Assembly: GCA_945872285.1 (NCBI GenBank)
Contig: CAMBZR010000020.1
Coordinates: forward strand, 1 to 43,011
DNA length: 43,011 nt
Origin: Bordetella parapertussis
GTDB lineage: Bacteria; Pseudomonadota; Gammaproteobacteria; Burkholderiales; Burkholderiaceae_B
Direction of reading: 5' to 3'
The notes beneath the pieces are model-generated. The model had not been told where the DNA came from. It worked only from the letters and a program-made list of their open reading frames with translations, and ran no database searches. Shown piece by piece: positions 35,251 to 42,399 of this stretch. The position numbers were made by a program, and so were the translations under genes. The stretch's first letter is position 1, and each line of letters begins with the position of its first letter.

Positions 35251-36657
35251 CTAAAACGGGCGTTTGCGATGCCAGTCAGTATCGCGTTGAAAAGCATCCG
35301 CTACTTTGAGCAGGGTGGACTCTTGAAAATGTCGTCCCACTAACTGAAAAGCAAGCGGTAGGTGCTGGCTCGAGAATCCCGCCGGTACGCTCATTGAAGG
35401 AAACCCTAGATAATTAATCGCTCTGCCGGCGTAAGTCAGGCCACTGATCGTCTGCAGCACCTCGTCAAGCGTACCGGCTGTGGTTGCCGCAATCGATGGC
35501 GTTTGCACCATTAAAACCGGGATATGCACGACGTCGCAGTTTGCAAAACAGGTGTTCAAATAGTCTTGAATCAAGGTTTGCCGGGCATCAAGCGCCTCTC
35601 GATACGTGATGCCACTGTGTGTGAAGCCTGCCGCAGTGCGAGCAATGACCTGTGAGCCATAGTCGGCTCGGCGCGTTTCGATCCAGCGACGATGCACAGT
35701 CGCAGCTTCAACGGTCAAGACGATCGCCGTCATTTCATGGATTTTAGCCATGTCAGGTACCTGCACGTCGACTAATAAGGCCCCACGGCCTTGCAGCACA
35801 GCTAAGCTGGCTTGCAAGGCGGCAGCAACTTCTGGATCAAGATTTTCTCGGTAATAGGCGCTCGGGACGCCGATCCGTAAACCCTTGAGGTCGCCATCCA
35901 GGCCCGCCTCATAGTCCTCGTGGGCGCGCAGTGTGCACCAGGGGTCGTTTGGGTTGGGTCGGCTGATATGGGTTAACAGACGGGCGCAATCACGCGCACT
36001 TTGCGCGAGCGGCCCGACGCAATCGAGCGTATGCGAGAGCGGAAACACGCCGGCAAAACTGACACGTCCGGCAGTCGGCTTGATGCCGGTGACGCCGCAC
36101 ATCGCGGCGGGATGTCGGATCGAACCCCCCGTATCGCTTCCGAGCGAGCCAAAAATCAAACGTGCGGCGACTGCGATTCCTGAACCGCTTGAAGAGCCAC
36201 CGCAAGCATAAGCTGGGTTCCAGGGATTTAAGCCGTGTCCATAGTGCGCATTAAAACCAGTCGGGCTCATGGCAAATTCTGCCATATGCAGCGCGCCTAA
36301 GTTGACCTGCCCGCCAGCTTCAAGTTCATCGATTACCCAGGCATTTTTTTTTGCAATATTCCCGCGCAAAACTTTTGAGCCAACGTGCATTTCGCGGCCC
36401 GCGACTTCAACCAGATCTTTGTGCCCGAGTGGTACCCCGTGCAGAGGCGCAAGCGTCTCGCCTCGTGCCTGACGCGCGTCTAACTCGCGCGCACGTGACA
36501 GCGCTTGCTCTTGATCGAGGCGAAACACCGCGTTGTATTGACGTCCGAGCGAGTCGAGCCGGCCAAGTGACCAGGTTGTGATGTCTTGCGCACTAAATTG
36601 TTTAGCCGCGATGCCTTGCGCGACCCCGACTAAATCAAAATCTTCAAAATTGCTCAT
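35251..36657 (-). CDS. Amidase (amidase signature family)
   Basis: A 468-residue amidase signature enzyme that hydrolyses a C-N amide bond. The Ser-cisSer-Lys triad is readable: Lys80 (GVPLGHKDLVEVAG), cis-Ser155 (ACGGSSSGSGIAVAAR) and nucleophile Ser179 (SDTGGSIRHPAA), with the usual 24-residue gap between the serines. There is no signal peptide, so it acts in the cytoplasm. GatA of the Glu-tRNA amidotransferase is excluded by the isolated context without gatB/gatC. It is the first gene of an operon with a TauD-type dioxygenase, a CMD protein and a Bug receptor, and nested inverted repeats lie upstream. Confidence 0.93.
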   Translation of the reverse strand: MSNFEDFDLVGVAQGIAAKQFSAQDITTWSLGRLDSLGRQYNAVFRLDQEQALSRARELDARQARGETLAPLHGVPLGHKDLVEVAGREMHVGSKVLRGNIAKKNAWVIDELEAGGQVNLGALHMAEFAMSPTGFNAHYGHGLNPWNPAYACGGSSSGSGIAVAARLIFGSLGSDTGGSIRHPAAMCGVTGIKPTAGRVSFAGVFPLSHTLDCVGPLAQSARDCARLLTHISRPNPNDPWCTLRAHEDYEAGLDGDLKGLRIGVPSAYYRENLDPEVAAALQASLAVLQGRGALLVDVQVPDMAKIHEMTAIVLTVEAATVHRRWIETRRADYGSQVIARTAAGFTHSGITYREALDARQTLIQDYLNTCFANCDVVHIPVLMVQTPSIAATTAGTLDEVLQTISGLTYAGRAINYLGFPSMSVPAGFSSQHLPLAFQLVGRHFQESTLLKVADAFQRDTDWHRKRPF

Positions 36658-36697
36658 GCTTGCCGCCTAAATGAAAAAAATCAAAAAAGTCCTTTCT

Positions 36698-36738
36698 CGT
36701 TATAACTGTATAACGTATATCTGAATGAAAATACAGTT
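36698..36738. promoter_or_regulatory. Nested inverted repeats upstream of the amidase operon
   Basis: CGTTATA (36698-36704) and TATAACG (36709-36715) flank ACTG. AACTGTAT (36704-36711) is also a perfect inverted match to ATACAGTT (36731-36738). They begin 41 bases before the amidase start in an AT-rich stretch. This suits a dimeric repressor or activator site, for example of a GntR- or LysR-type regulator, none of which is encoded next to it. Nothing else was recognised in the 200-base gap. Confidence 0.45.
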
Positions 36739-36857
36739 GTTATGAATCAGGCGATTGGGTCGTACGATTCTCGTGAGGCTACCAGGAGATCGTTTTGATC
36801 GCTTTGTGGGCTGCATGTCCTATGCCTAAACTTTGATCGCGGGTACGGCGTAAGCCT

Positions 36858-38018
36858 CTATGACCCAAATTCAAGAGGCAGCGTGGGTTGAAGTTCGCGC
36901 GCAAGGTATTCAGCCGCTTGCACGGGTCGTAGGCTACCCGCTCGCACGCCAAGCAGTCGAATTTTCTGCTCAAGTGGAACGCGCTTCAAGCATTCGGTTG
37001 CCACCAGTCGTATTTGCGCGCCGTCGGTAATATCGTCAGGCAACGTCAGGTCACGCGTGACCACCTGAAAATCTGCATACTTAAGCTTGATCCCGATGGT
37101 GCGGCTCGCGTAGCCCTTACGTTGCAGATCTTCTGCCAGACGCATACATAAGTTGGTAAAAATTTCAGACAACCTCGCGCGATCGTGTTTGGCATGTAAG
37201 TCGCGCTCAAAGGTCGTTTCACGGCTAATTGACTTGGGTTCTGACCAAGTCACGACCGCTCGGTCGTCGATGCCTTGCGCAACTTGAGCCATCCAGGCGC
37301 CGGTGCTTTTGCCAAAATGCACCATGAGCAGTTCGGCCGGGGTGCTCGCAAGCTCGCCAATCGTATGAATATTCAGCGAGGCGAGTTTTTCATTCGCTTT
37401 GGGACCAATCCCGTTAATTTTTTTTGCAGCGAGCGGCCAGATTCGCGTGGTGAGTTCGTTTGGCTTCAGAATCGTGATGCCGTTGGGCTTGTCGAGTTCT
37501 GAGCAGATTTTTGATAAAAGCTTGTTCGGCGTAATACCGATCGAACAAGTTAAACCGGTCGCCTCCCAAACTGCCTGCTTAAGCCGCTGGGCAAGCGTCA
37601 GGGTGTCGCCTTCGAGCTGCGTCAGGTCAACATAGATTTCATCAATGCCGCGGTCTTCGACGTGTGGCGCGACACTGGCAACAGCCGCTTTAAACAGGCG
37701 CGAGAAGTGACGATAGGCTTCAAAGTTTGCCGGCAATAAAATTGCCTCGGGCGCGAGTGCTGCAGATTTCATCAGGCCCATACCCGAAAACACCCCGAGC
37801 GCCCGTGCTTCGTAGGTTGAAGTGGTAATGACACCCCGACCCGCATAATCGCGCAGCCGCGCGAACTGCCTGTCACCCTGAGCGTTAGTCACCGGCGCCT
37901 GCGCACTGCGCCCGCCCACTACCACTGCCTGACCGCGTAACTCTGGATAGGTCAGTAGCTCGACAGAGGCGAAAAACGCATCCATATCTAAGTGAGCAAT
38001 TCTACGTTCGACGGCCAT
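36858..38018 (-). CDS. dinB: DNA polymerase IV (Y-family)
   Basis: Error-prone translesion polymerase, 386 residues. Palm motifs are IAHLDMDAFFASVELL (catalytic Asp near residues 9-11), RGVITTSTYEARALGVFSGM with Tyr/Arg nucleotide contacts, and EDRGIDEIYVDLT with the second catalytic Asp-Glu. The thumb helix-hairpin-helix is at KINGIGPKANEKLASLNIHTIGELA. The little-finger domain ends early, and a canonical C-terminal beta-clamp motif is not obvious. An insertion of about 20 residues (residues 37-58, before RGVITT) is shared, as far as I recall, with other betaproteobacterial DinB proteins. Regulation by LexA could not be shown: no LexA box was recognised upstream. Confidence 0.95.
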   Translation of the reverse strand: MAVERRIAHLDMDAFFASVELLTYPELRGQAVVVGGRSAQAPVTNAQGDRQFARLRDYAGRGVITTSTYEARALGVFSGMGLMKSAALAPEAILLPANFEAYRHFSRLFKAAVASVAPHVEDRGIDEIYVDLTQLEGDTLTLAQRLKQAVWEATGLTCSIGITPNKLLSKICSELDKPNGITILKPNELTTRIWPLAAKKINGIGPKANEKLASLNIHTIGELASTPAELLMVHFGKSTGAWMAQVAQGIDDRAVVTWSEPKSISRETTFERDLHAKHDRARLSEIFTNLCMRLAEDLQRKGYASRTIGIKLKYADFQVVTRDLTLPDDITDGAQIRLVATECLKRVPLEQKIRLLGVRAGSLRPVQAAEYLARELQPTLPLEFGS

Positions 38019-38089
38019 GGAGCAGAGTGTATTTGAAACTCAGCCTAAAAGCATGGCTTTCACCTGTTTACCGTTGGCACACGACTGAG

Positions 38090-38137
38090 CTAATCAAAAC
38101 CGCAGCTAGTCAAAACCGCAACTAGTCAAAACCATAG
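38090..38137. repeat. Three 16-bp tandem repeats spanning the amidohydrolase stop codon
   Basis: Units at 38090-38105, 38106-38121 and 38122-38137 share the core CTAGTCAAAACC (one has A for G). The last contains the stop codon and final residues Gly-Phe-Asp of the minus-strand amidohydrolase; the other two lie beyond it. Confidence 0.8.
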
Positions 38138-38988
38138 AGCTCACTGGGGTTGCTCACTAAGATCTGTTCAAGCACTGAGCGCTCGGTTGTCCAGCGCGAC
38201 AGCATATCGAGCATATTTGCGTCGTTGGGCTTGCGCGTTTCGGTGGGGTGAGGCCAGTCGCTGCCCCAGACAAGGCGCTGCGGGGCGACGGTGACCCAGT
38301 GGCGCGCCACGGCGTAGATATCTAAAAAATCACCCGCCTCGCCCACCTGGCTGTCTAAATAGGCGCCAGACAGCTTGAGCCAGGTACGACCTTGCGCCAA
38401 CAAGTGCTCGACGATTTTGACCGCAGGGTGACTCAGGCCAAGGGGTTGAGGCAGGCGGGCCATATGATCAAACACAATTTGAGTCGGTAGACGTTTGAGC
38501 ATCGCCTCGTGCTCGACGATTTGATCGGCGGTCCAGTGCAGTTGCAAATGCCAGCCCAGGGCGGCCAAGCGTGCGGCCAGCGGCTCGACCATCTTAAAGC
38601 TGACCGCCGCGTGGTCGGGTGTATACAGAGAGAAGCGAACGCCACGGATCCCACCTGCATCGAGCTTTTGCAAGGTGGCCTCACTGACATCGTCGCGTAA
38701 CACCGCAACGCCTCGCGTGCGATCAAGGCCGAGTTGCTTGATGGCGTCAAGCGTGACGTCGTTTTCAGTGCCGTAGCTGCGTGGCGTCACAATGACAGCG
38801 CGTTCTGTGCCCAGCCTTCGTTGCAACTGTCGGTATTCGCTGATCGTCGCGAGGCCAGGAAGTACTGCCGCCTGTACGACTTGCGAAAAGCGCTCGTCAT
38901 AAATATGCAAATGGCAATCGCAAGCCTTTGATGGTATCGCTAAGTTTGGGATGTTGGCCCCGGCAGAGTTTGGGACAGGCTGTGTCAT
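38122..38988 (-). CDS. LigI-like amidohydrolase (2-pyrone-4,6-dicarboxylate lactonase family)
   Basis: A 288-residue metal-dependent hydrolase of the amidohydrolase superfamily. The HxH motif is His26/His28 (CDCHLHIYD), and the C-terminal catalytic Asp is in WGSDWPHP. VRFSLYTPD, LQLHWTADQI and VFDHMARLPQP lie on successive barrel strands, as in 2-pyrone-4,6-dicarboxylate lactonase (LigI) and its sugar-lactonase relatives. Members open lactones or decarboxylate aromatic acids. It follows a CaiB/BaiF CoA-transferase by 12 bases on the same strand, so a small operon is likely. The substrate is not assignable; this is a family call only. Confidence 0.88.
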   Translation of the reverse strand: MTQPVPNSAGANIPNLAIPSKACDCHLHIYDERFSQVVQAAVLPGLATISEYRQLQRRLGTERAVIVTPRSYGTENDVTLDAIKQLGLDRTRGVAVLRDDVSEATLQKLDAGGIRGVRFSLYTPDHAAVSFKMVEPLAARLAALGWHLQLHWTADQIVEHEAMLKRLPTQIVFDHMARLPQPLGLSHPAVKIVEHLLAQGRTWLKLSGAYLDSQVGEAGDFLDIYAVARHWVTVAPQRLVWGSDWPHPTETRKPNDANMLDMLSRWTTERSVLEQILVSNPSELYGFD

Positions 38989-39000
38989 CGGTTTGCTTCG

Positions 39001-40203
39001 CTACTTTTTTTTCGTCTGGCGCAGGCGGCTGGCCTCGCTGCGGATCTGAGCAGTATGCTGCCCGAGTGTAGGAGCAGCAAAGGGCTCAGGTCCTGGGGTG
39101 CGACTGAATTTGACCGAGCGCTTCAGACCACGATAGTTGCCCACCACGGGATGTTCAAAGTTTGTAATCAGATCCTGACTAACGACTTGCGGGTGCTCAA
39201 ACATGTCTTCGATCGACAGAGCGCTTGCGCACGGAACGTCTTCACCAAAAATAGCTTCCCACTCAAGCGCCGTATGTTGAAGCAGCGCTTCACGTACTTT
39301 TGGTACGATTTCTTCTTGATGCTGCGCACGCTTGCGAACAGTGTCGTAACGCTCGTTATCCGCTAACTCTTTCAGACCAAGTTTGTGACACAACGCCGTC
39401 CAAAAATGCGGTACGTTCGCAGAAATATACAAATAGCCTTCGCGGGTAGGATGAATGCCTGTGACCCCAAGTGAGCGCATGTCGCGACCGACCTCGCGTC
39501 CTTCGCCTTCGCCCCAGACTAAGCGCGCCGATTGCAACGTCAGCGCAGCGGCTAATAACGAGACGCTGACAAACTGACCCTGGCCCGAGCGCTCGCGTTC
39601 AAATAAGGCAGAAGAGACGGCCCCAGCGACCAGCGCAGAGGTGTAGTAGTCAACAATCGAGCCGTACAAGATCTCGGGAGGTCCGCCTGGCTTGCCCTGT
39701 AAGACGGTCATCCCCGTCATGGTTTGCAAGACCTGATCAAAGCCGGCCTTGTCTTTGTAGGGGCCTGACTCGCCATAGCCACTGACAGTGCAATAGATGA
39801 GGCGCGGGTTTAAGAGCTTGAGCGTCTCGTAGCCAATCCCAATGCGTGGCGCCACACTGGGTCTAAAGTTATGCACGAGCACATCAGCGGTTTCAATTAA
39901 GGTCAGTAAGGTTGCAAGATCTTCAGGGTTTTTAATATCAAGCACAGCGGCAAGCTTGCTGCGATTCACTCCTAAAAACGCTCGGCTTTCTGAGGCTAAC
40001 GAAGAGGGGTAGCGGCGCAAGTTGTCGCCCCCGGGCGGCTCGATTTTTAGAATTTCTGCCCCTTGATCGGCCAGCAGCGCACAGCCGTAAGGCCCAGCAA
40101 TATAAGCAGACAGGTCGATCACGCGGATCCCTGATAGCGGACCTTGGCTCCCCGTTCGTTCGGGCAGGCTTGAAGCTTGGTGAGCAGTGTGGGTGGTTTT
40201 CAT
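39001..40203 (-). CDS. CaiB/BaiF (class III) CoA-transferase
   Basis: A 400-residue class III CoA-transferase, which moves CoA between carboxylic acids. The N-terminal block LSGIRVIDLSAYIAGPYGCALLADQGAEILKIEPPGGD and NRSKLAAVLDIK are typical. The catalytic aspartate is probably Asp156 (KAGFDQVLQTMTGM). FERERSGQGQFVSVSL and the small-domain EGYLYISANVPHFW complete it. The ribosome site is weak. It is the first gene of a two-gene unit with the LigI-like amidohydrolase and is divergent from a Bug receptor, which together suggest uptake and CoA activation of an organic acid. Formyl-, oxalyl-, succinyl- or citramalyl-type specificity cannot be told. Confidence 0.93.
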   Translation of the reverse strand: MKTTHTAHQASSLPERTGSQGPLSGIRVIDLSAYIAGPYGCALLADQGAEILKIEPPGGDNLRRYPSSLASESRAFLGVNRSKLAAVLDIKNPEDLATLLTLIETADVLVHNFRPSVAPRIGIGYETLKLLNPRLIYCTVSGYGESGPYKDKAGFDQVLQTMTGMTVLQGKPGGPPEILYGSIVDYYTSALVAGAVSSALFERERSGQGQFVSVSLLAAALTLQSARLVWGEGEGREVGRDMRSLGVTGIHPTREGYLYISANVPHFWTALCHKLGLKELADNERYDTVRKRAQHQEEIVPKVREALLQHTALEWEAIFGEDVPCASALSIEDMFEHPQVVSQDLITNFEHPVVGNYRGLKRSVKFSRTPGPEPFAAPTLGQHTAQIRSEASRLRQTKKK

Positions 40204-40322
40204 GTGATGGTTTTTATATGGCGGTTTTTATGAGTTTTGCTTGACTGTCATTTGCATAGTAGCTTCGATTTGCGGAGTTTAAGTTTTTTAGGGTGGCCCG
40301 ACTTTCAGGGCGGATCGCTTGC

Positions 40323-40351
40323 TTGAGTAGTGCAGGCTCGGGTGCTACAGT
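40323..40351 (+). promoter_or_regulatory. Candidate promoter for the Bug gene at 40382
   Basis: TTGAGT (40323-40328) and TACAGT (40346-40351) are 17 bases apart, and TGC before the -10 gives an extended element. The predicted start is near 40358, 24 bases before the ATG. Confidence 0.5.
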
Positions 40352-40381
40352 CGAGATTCAAAAAAAGGGGCAGAGGTAGGT

Positions 40382-41362
40382 ATGTTTAGCTTAATCAGTA
40401 AAAAGTTTGGCGTCGTTTTAATGTCTTGGACCTGCGCCGCGGGCGCCTTGGCTCAGCCTGAAACGGCCGAGCGTTACCCCACCAAACCCATTCGTCTGAT
40501 TGTGGGTTTTGCGCCAGGCGGCGGTACCGATTCGGCCGCGCGCACGATCTCCGTTAAGTTGTCTGCGCTGTTAGGCCAAACGGTCGTGGTCGAAAACCGT
40601 GCCGGCGCCGGCGGCAACATTGCTTGCGAGGCAGTCGCTAAGGCTGCGCCCGATGGCTACACGCTTGGCCTGGCCAATGTTGGGTCGATGGCGGTCAACC
40701 CACACATGCCAGGCGGCACAAGCTATCAGCCTCTCAAAGATTTTGAGATGATTTCGGGGGGAGTCACTTTTGGTAACGTCTTGGTCGTGCGAGCAGATTC
40801 ACCGATCCAGACGCTGGCCGATTTTATCGCCGCTGCCAAAAATAAAGACAAGCCCTTGTTTTATGGCTCGGCGGGTTTAGGCAGCGCTGGGCATCTGGCA
40901 GGTGAATTGTTGCAAATGCGTGCTGGTACCTCAGCCGAGCATATTAATTACAAAGGCGGCGGGCCAGTGATGATAGACTTGCTAGCGGGCAATATTCAAG
41001 CCGTCTTCGCCAGCGCACCGACCGCTGTGCCGCAAATCAAAGGGGGCAAGTTAAGGGGGTTGGCGGTGACTGGCGCCAAGCGCGAGCCTTCATTGCCTGA
41101 GGTTCCCACCATGGCCGAGCAGGGCTTTGAAAAATATCAGGCCACCAACTGGTACGGCTTTATTGCGCCAGCTCGTACGCCTGTCGGTATCATCGCAAAG
41201 CTGAATGAGGCGATTGTTGCGTCGTTACAAGACGCTGCGACCCTTGAGCGGCTGACGGGCTCAGCGATGACGGCTGACCCCACTACCCCTGCGCAAATGC
41301 GCGAGTTCGTGACACAAGAGTACGAAACCTGGGGAAAGGTTGTTCGCACGCTTAAGTTCTGA
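40382..41362 (+). CDS. Bug-family (TctC-like) periplasmic solute-binding protein
   Basis: A 326-residue receptor with signal peptide MFSLISKKFGVVLMSWTCAAG and cleavage near ALA-QPE. Pocket segments are YPTKPIRLIVGFAPGGGTDSAAR, VENRAGAGGNIACEAVAKA and INYKGGGPVMIDLLAGNI. GAGG precedes ATG 40382. It is divergent from the CaiB/BaiF CoA-transferase over 178 bases, so both could answer to the same regulator and the receptor may capture the acid that the transferase activates. No membrane permease genes are adjacent. Confidence 0.93.
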   Translation: MFSLISKKFGVVLMSWTCAAGALAQPETAERYPTKPIRLIVGFAPGGGTDSAARTISVKLSALLGQTVVVENRAGAGGNIACEAVAKAAPDGYTLGLANVGSMAVNPHMPGGTSYQPLKDFEMISGGVTFGNVLVVRADSPIQTLADFIAAAKNKDKPLFYGSAGLGSAGHLAGELLQMRAGTSAEHINYKGGGPVMIDLLAGNIQAVFASAPTAVPQIKGGKLRGLAVTGAKREPSLPEVPTMAEQGFEKYQATNWYGFIAPARTPVGIIAKLNEAIVASLQDAATLERLTGSAMTADPTTPAQMREFVTQEYETWGKVVRTLKF

Positions 41363-41365
41363 TTT

Positions 41366-41409
41366 AAAAAAAACAGAGTTGGCACTTTACGCAGGTGCCG
41401 CCTCTGTTT
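41366..41409 (-). terminator. Strong terminator for terC, possibly bidirectional
   Basis: AAACAGAG (41371-41378) pairs with CTCTGTTT (41402-41409), and inside it GGCAC (41381-41385) pairs with GTGCC (41395-41399). Eight A at 41366-41373 become a T-run on the minus strand, making a classic Rho-independent terminator downstream of terC. On the plus strand the hairpin ends in only TTT, so termination of the Bug gene would be weaker. Confidence 0.75.
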
Positions 41410-41440
41410 GAACGCGCTAGGCTTTGAACTCAAGCTTGGT

Positions 41441-42133
41441 TTAAGCCGCCTTTTCTTTGTGTCGTTTTGAAATGATCTTGCCCGCAAGCAGAACCACAGC
41501 CGTGCACAGAATTGGGGCGATATACATATGATGCATGTACGGTGCGTTGGCCTCGATCCAGCCGCTAATCGCTGGGTCAGTGACTGCCATTTCGCCTGCA
41601 ACCCAACCGAGCAAACCGCCACCGATCGTGATGATGATCGGGAAACGCTCCATCACTTTGAGCAAGAGTGACGCACCAAAAATGACTAACGGGATGCTAA
41701 CGGCCAAACCAATAATCAATAGAAGCATACTGCCTTTTGCGGCAGCCGCCACGCCCAAGACGTTGTCTAAACTCATGACTAGGTCGGCGAGCAAAATCGT
41801 TTTGATGGCTGCCCCTAAGGTGCTGCTTGCAGCAACATTCTCTTCACCTTCGTCTTCGCTAAGCAATTGAATACCAATCCAGACTAATAGCACCGCTCCA
41901 ATCAACTTTAGGTAGGGGAGGGTTAGCAGTTGAACGGCAAATATTGTCAGCACAATCCGCATCGCAATTGCTGCGCCTGAACCCCACATAATTGCGAGCT
42001 TTTGTTGCTGAGGGGGCAAAGACCTCGCCGCCAAAGCGATTACGACGGCGTTATCGCCTGACAGTACGATATTGACTAAAAGAATTTGCCCGAGCGGGAT
42101 CCAGAATTCGTTTAACGTGAGAGCGAAGTCCAT
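41441..42133 (-). CDS. TerC-family integral membrane protein
   Basis: A 230-residue TerC/YjbE-like membrane protein with about seven hydrophobic segments. The two family acidic motifs are VNIVLSGDNAVVIALAAR (about 17-34) and LLADLVMSLDNVLGVAAAAKG (about 115-135), which probably form a metal path. Relatives such as Alx and YkoY export manganese, often helping to metallate secreted proteins. I chose the start at 42133 (MDFALTLNEFWIPL); the frame extends 23 residues further, but that part is not family-like. A manganese riboswitch of the yybP-ykoY type was looked for upstream and not recognised. A strong terminator follows. Confidence 0.9.
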   Translation of the reverse strand: MDFALTLNEFWIPLGQILLVNIVLSGDNAVVIALAARSLPPQQQKLAIMWGSGAAIAMRIVLTIFAVQLLTLPYLKLIGAVLLVWIGIQLLSEDEGEENVAASSTLGAAIKTILLADLVMSLDNVLGVAAAAKGSMLLLIIGLAVSIPLVIFGASLLLKVMERFPIIITIGGGLLGWVAGEMAVTDPAISGWIEANAPYMHHMYIAPILCTAVVLLAGKIISKRHKEKAA

Positions 42134-42229
42134 AGTTTTTTTATGATGTGGATTATGTGAATGAAAGGAGGCTAGAAGACTAACCAACCGTATACTGACC
42201 AAACGCGAAGTTTACACCGGGCTAAAGCT

Positions 42230-42355
42230 TTGACACAAAATTTTTTCACCCAATATTTTTAAGCGACCGACCAAGCGCAGAGCCCATGAAGACAAGCTTC
42301 AAAACGCACAAGCAGGCGCAAGCGCAGGCACAGAGCGAGCGGTTCGGTCCTTTTT
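42230..42355 (+). ncRNA. Speculative small RNA candidate in the terC-nitroreductase gap
   Basis: In the 266-base gap the plus strand has TTGACA (42230-42235) and TATTTT (42254-42259), 18 bases apart. Downstream, GACCGA (42265-42270) can pair with TCGGTC (42344-42349), which is followed by CTTTTT. This would give a transcript of about 90 bases with no plus-strand gene to serve. All parts are only seen by eye, and the gap may simply hold the terminator of the nitroreductase gene and promoter of terC. Confidence 0.2.
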
Positions 42356-42399
42356 GCGCGTGGGCAAAGTAATATTTAGGCTAAAAATGAGTCAAAAAA

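Noticed and set aside
23768..36657. A scattered mandelate pathway (amidase, racemase homologue, benzoylformate decarboxylase-like ThDP enzyme)
   Set aside because: The three genes are in different units, the ThDP enzyme looks more like acetolactate synthase, and mandelate and benzaldehyde dehydrogenases are absent.
42134..42399. yybP-ykoY-type manganese riboswitch upstream of terC
   Set aside because: Such elements often precede terC-family genes, but the conserved core could not be found on the minus strand.
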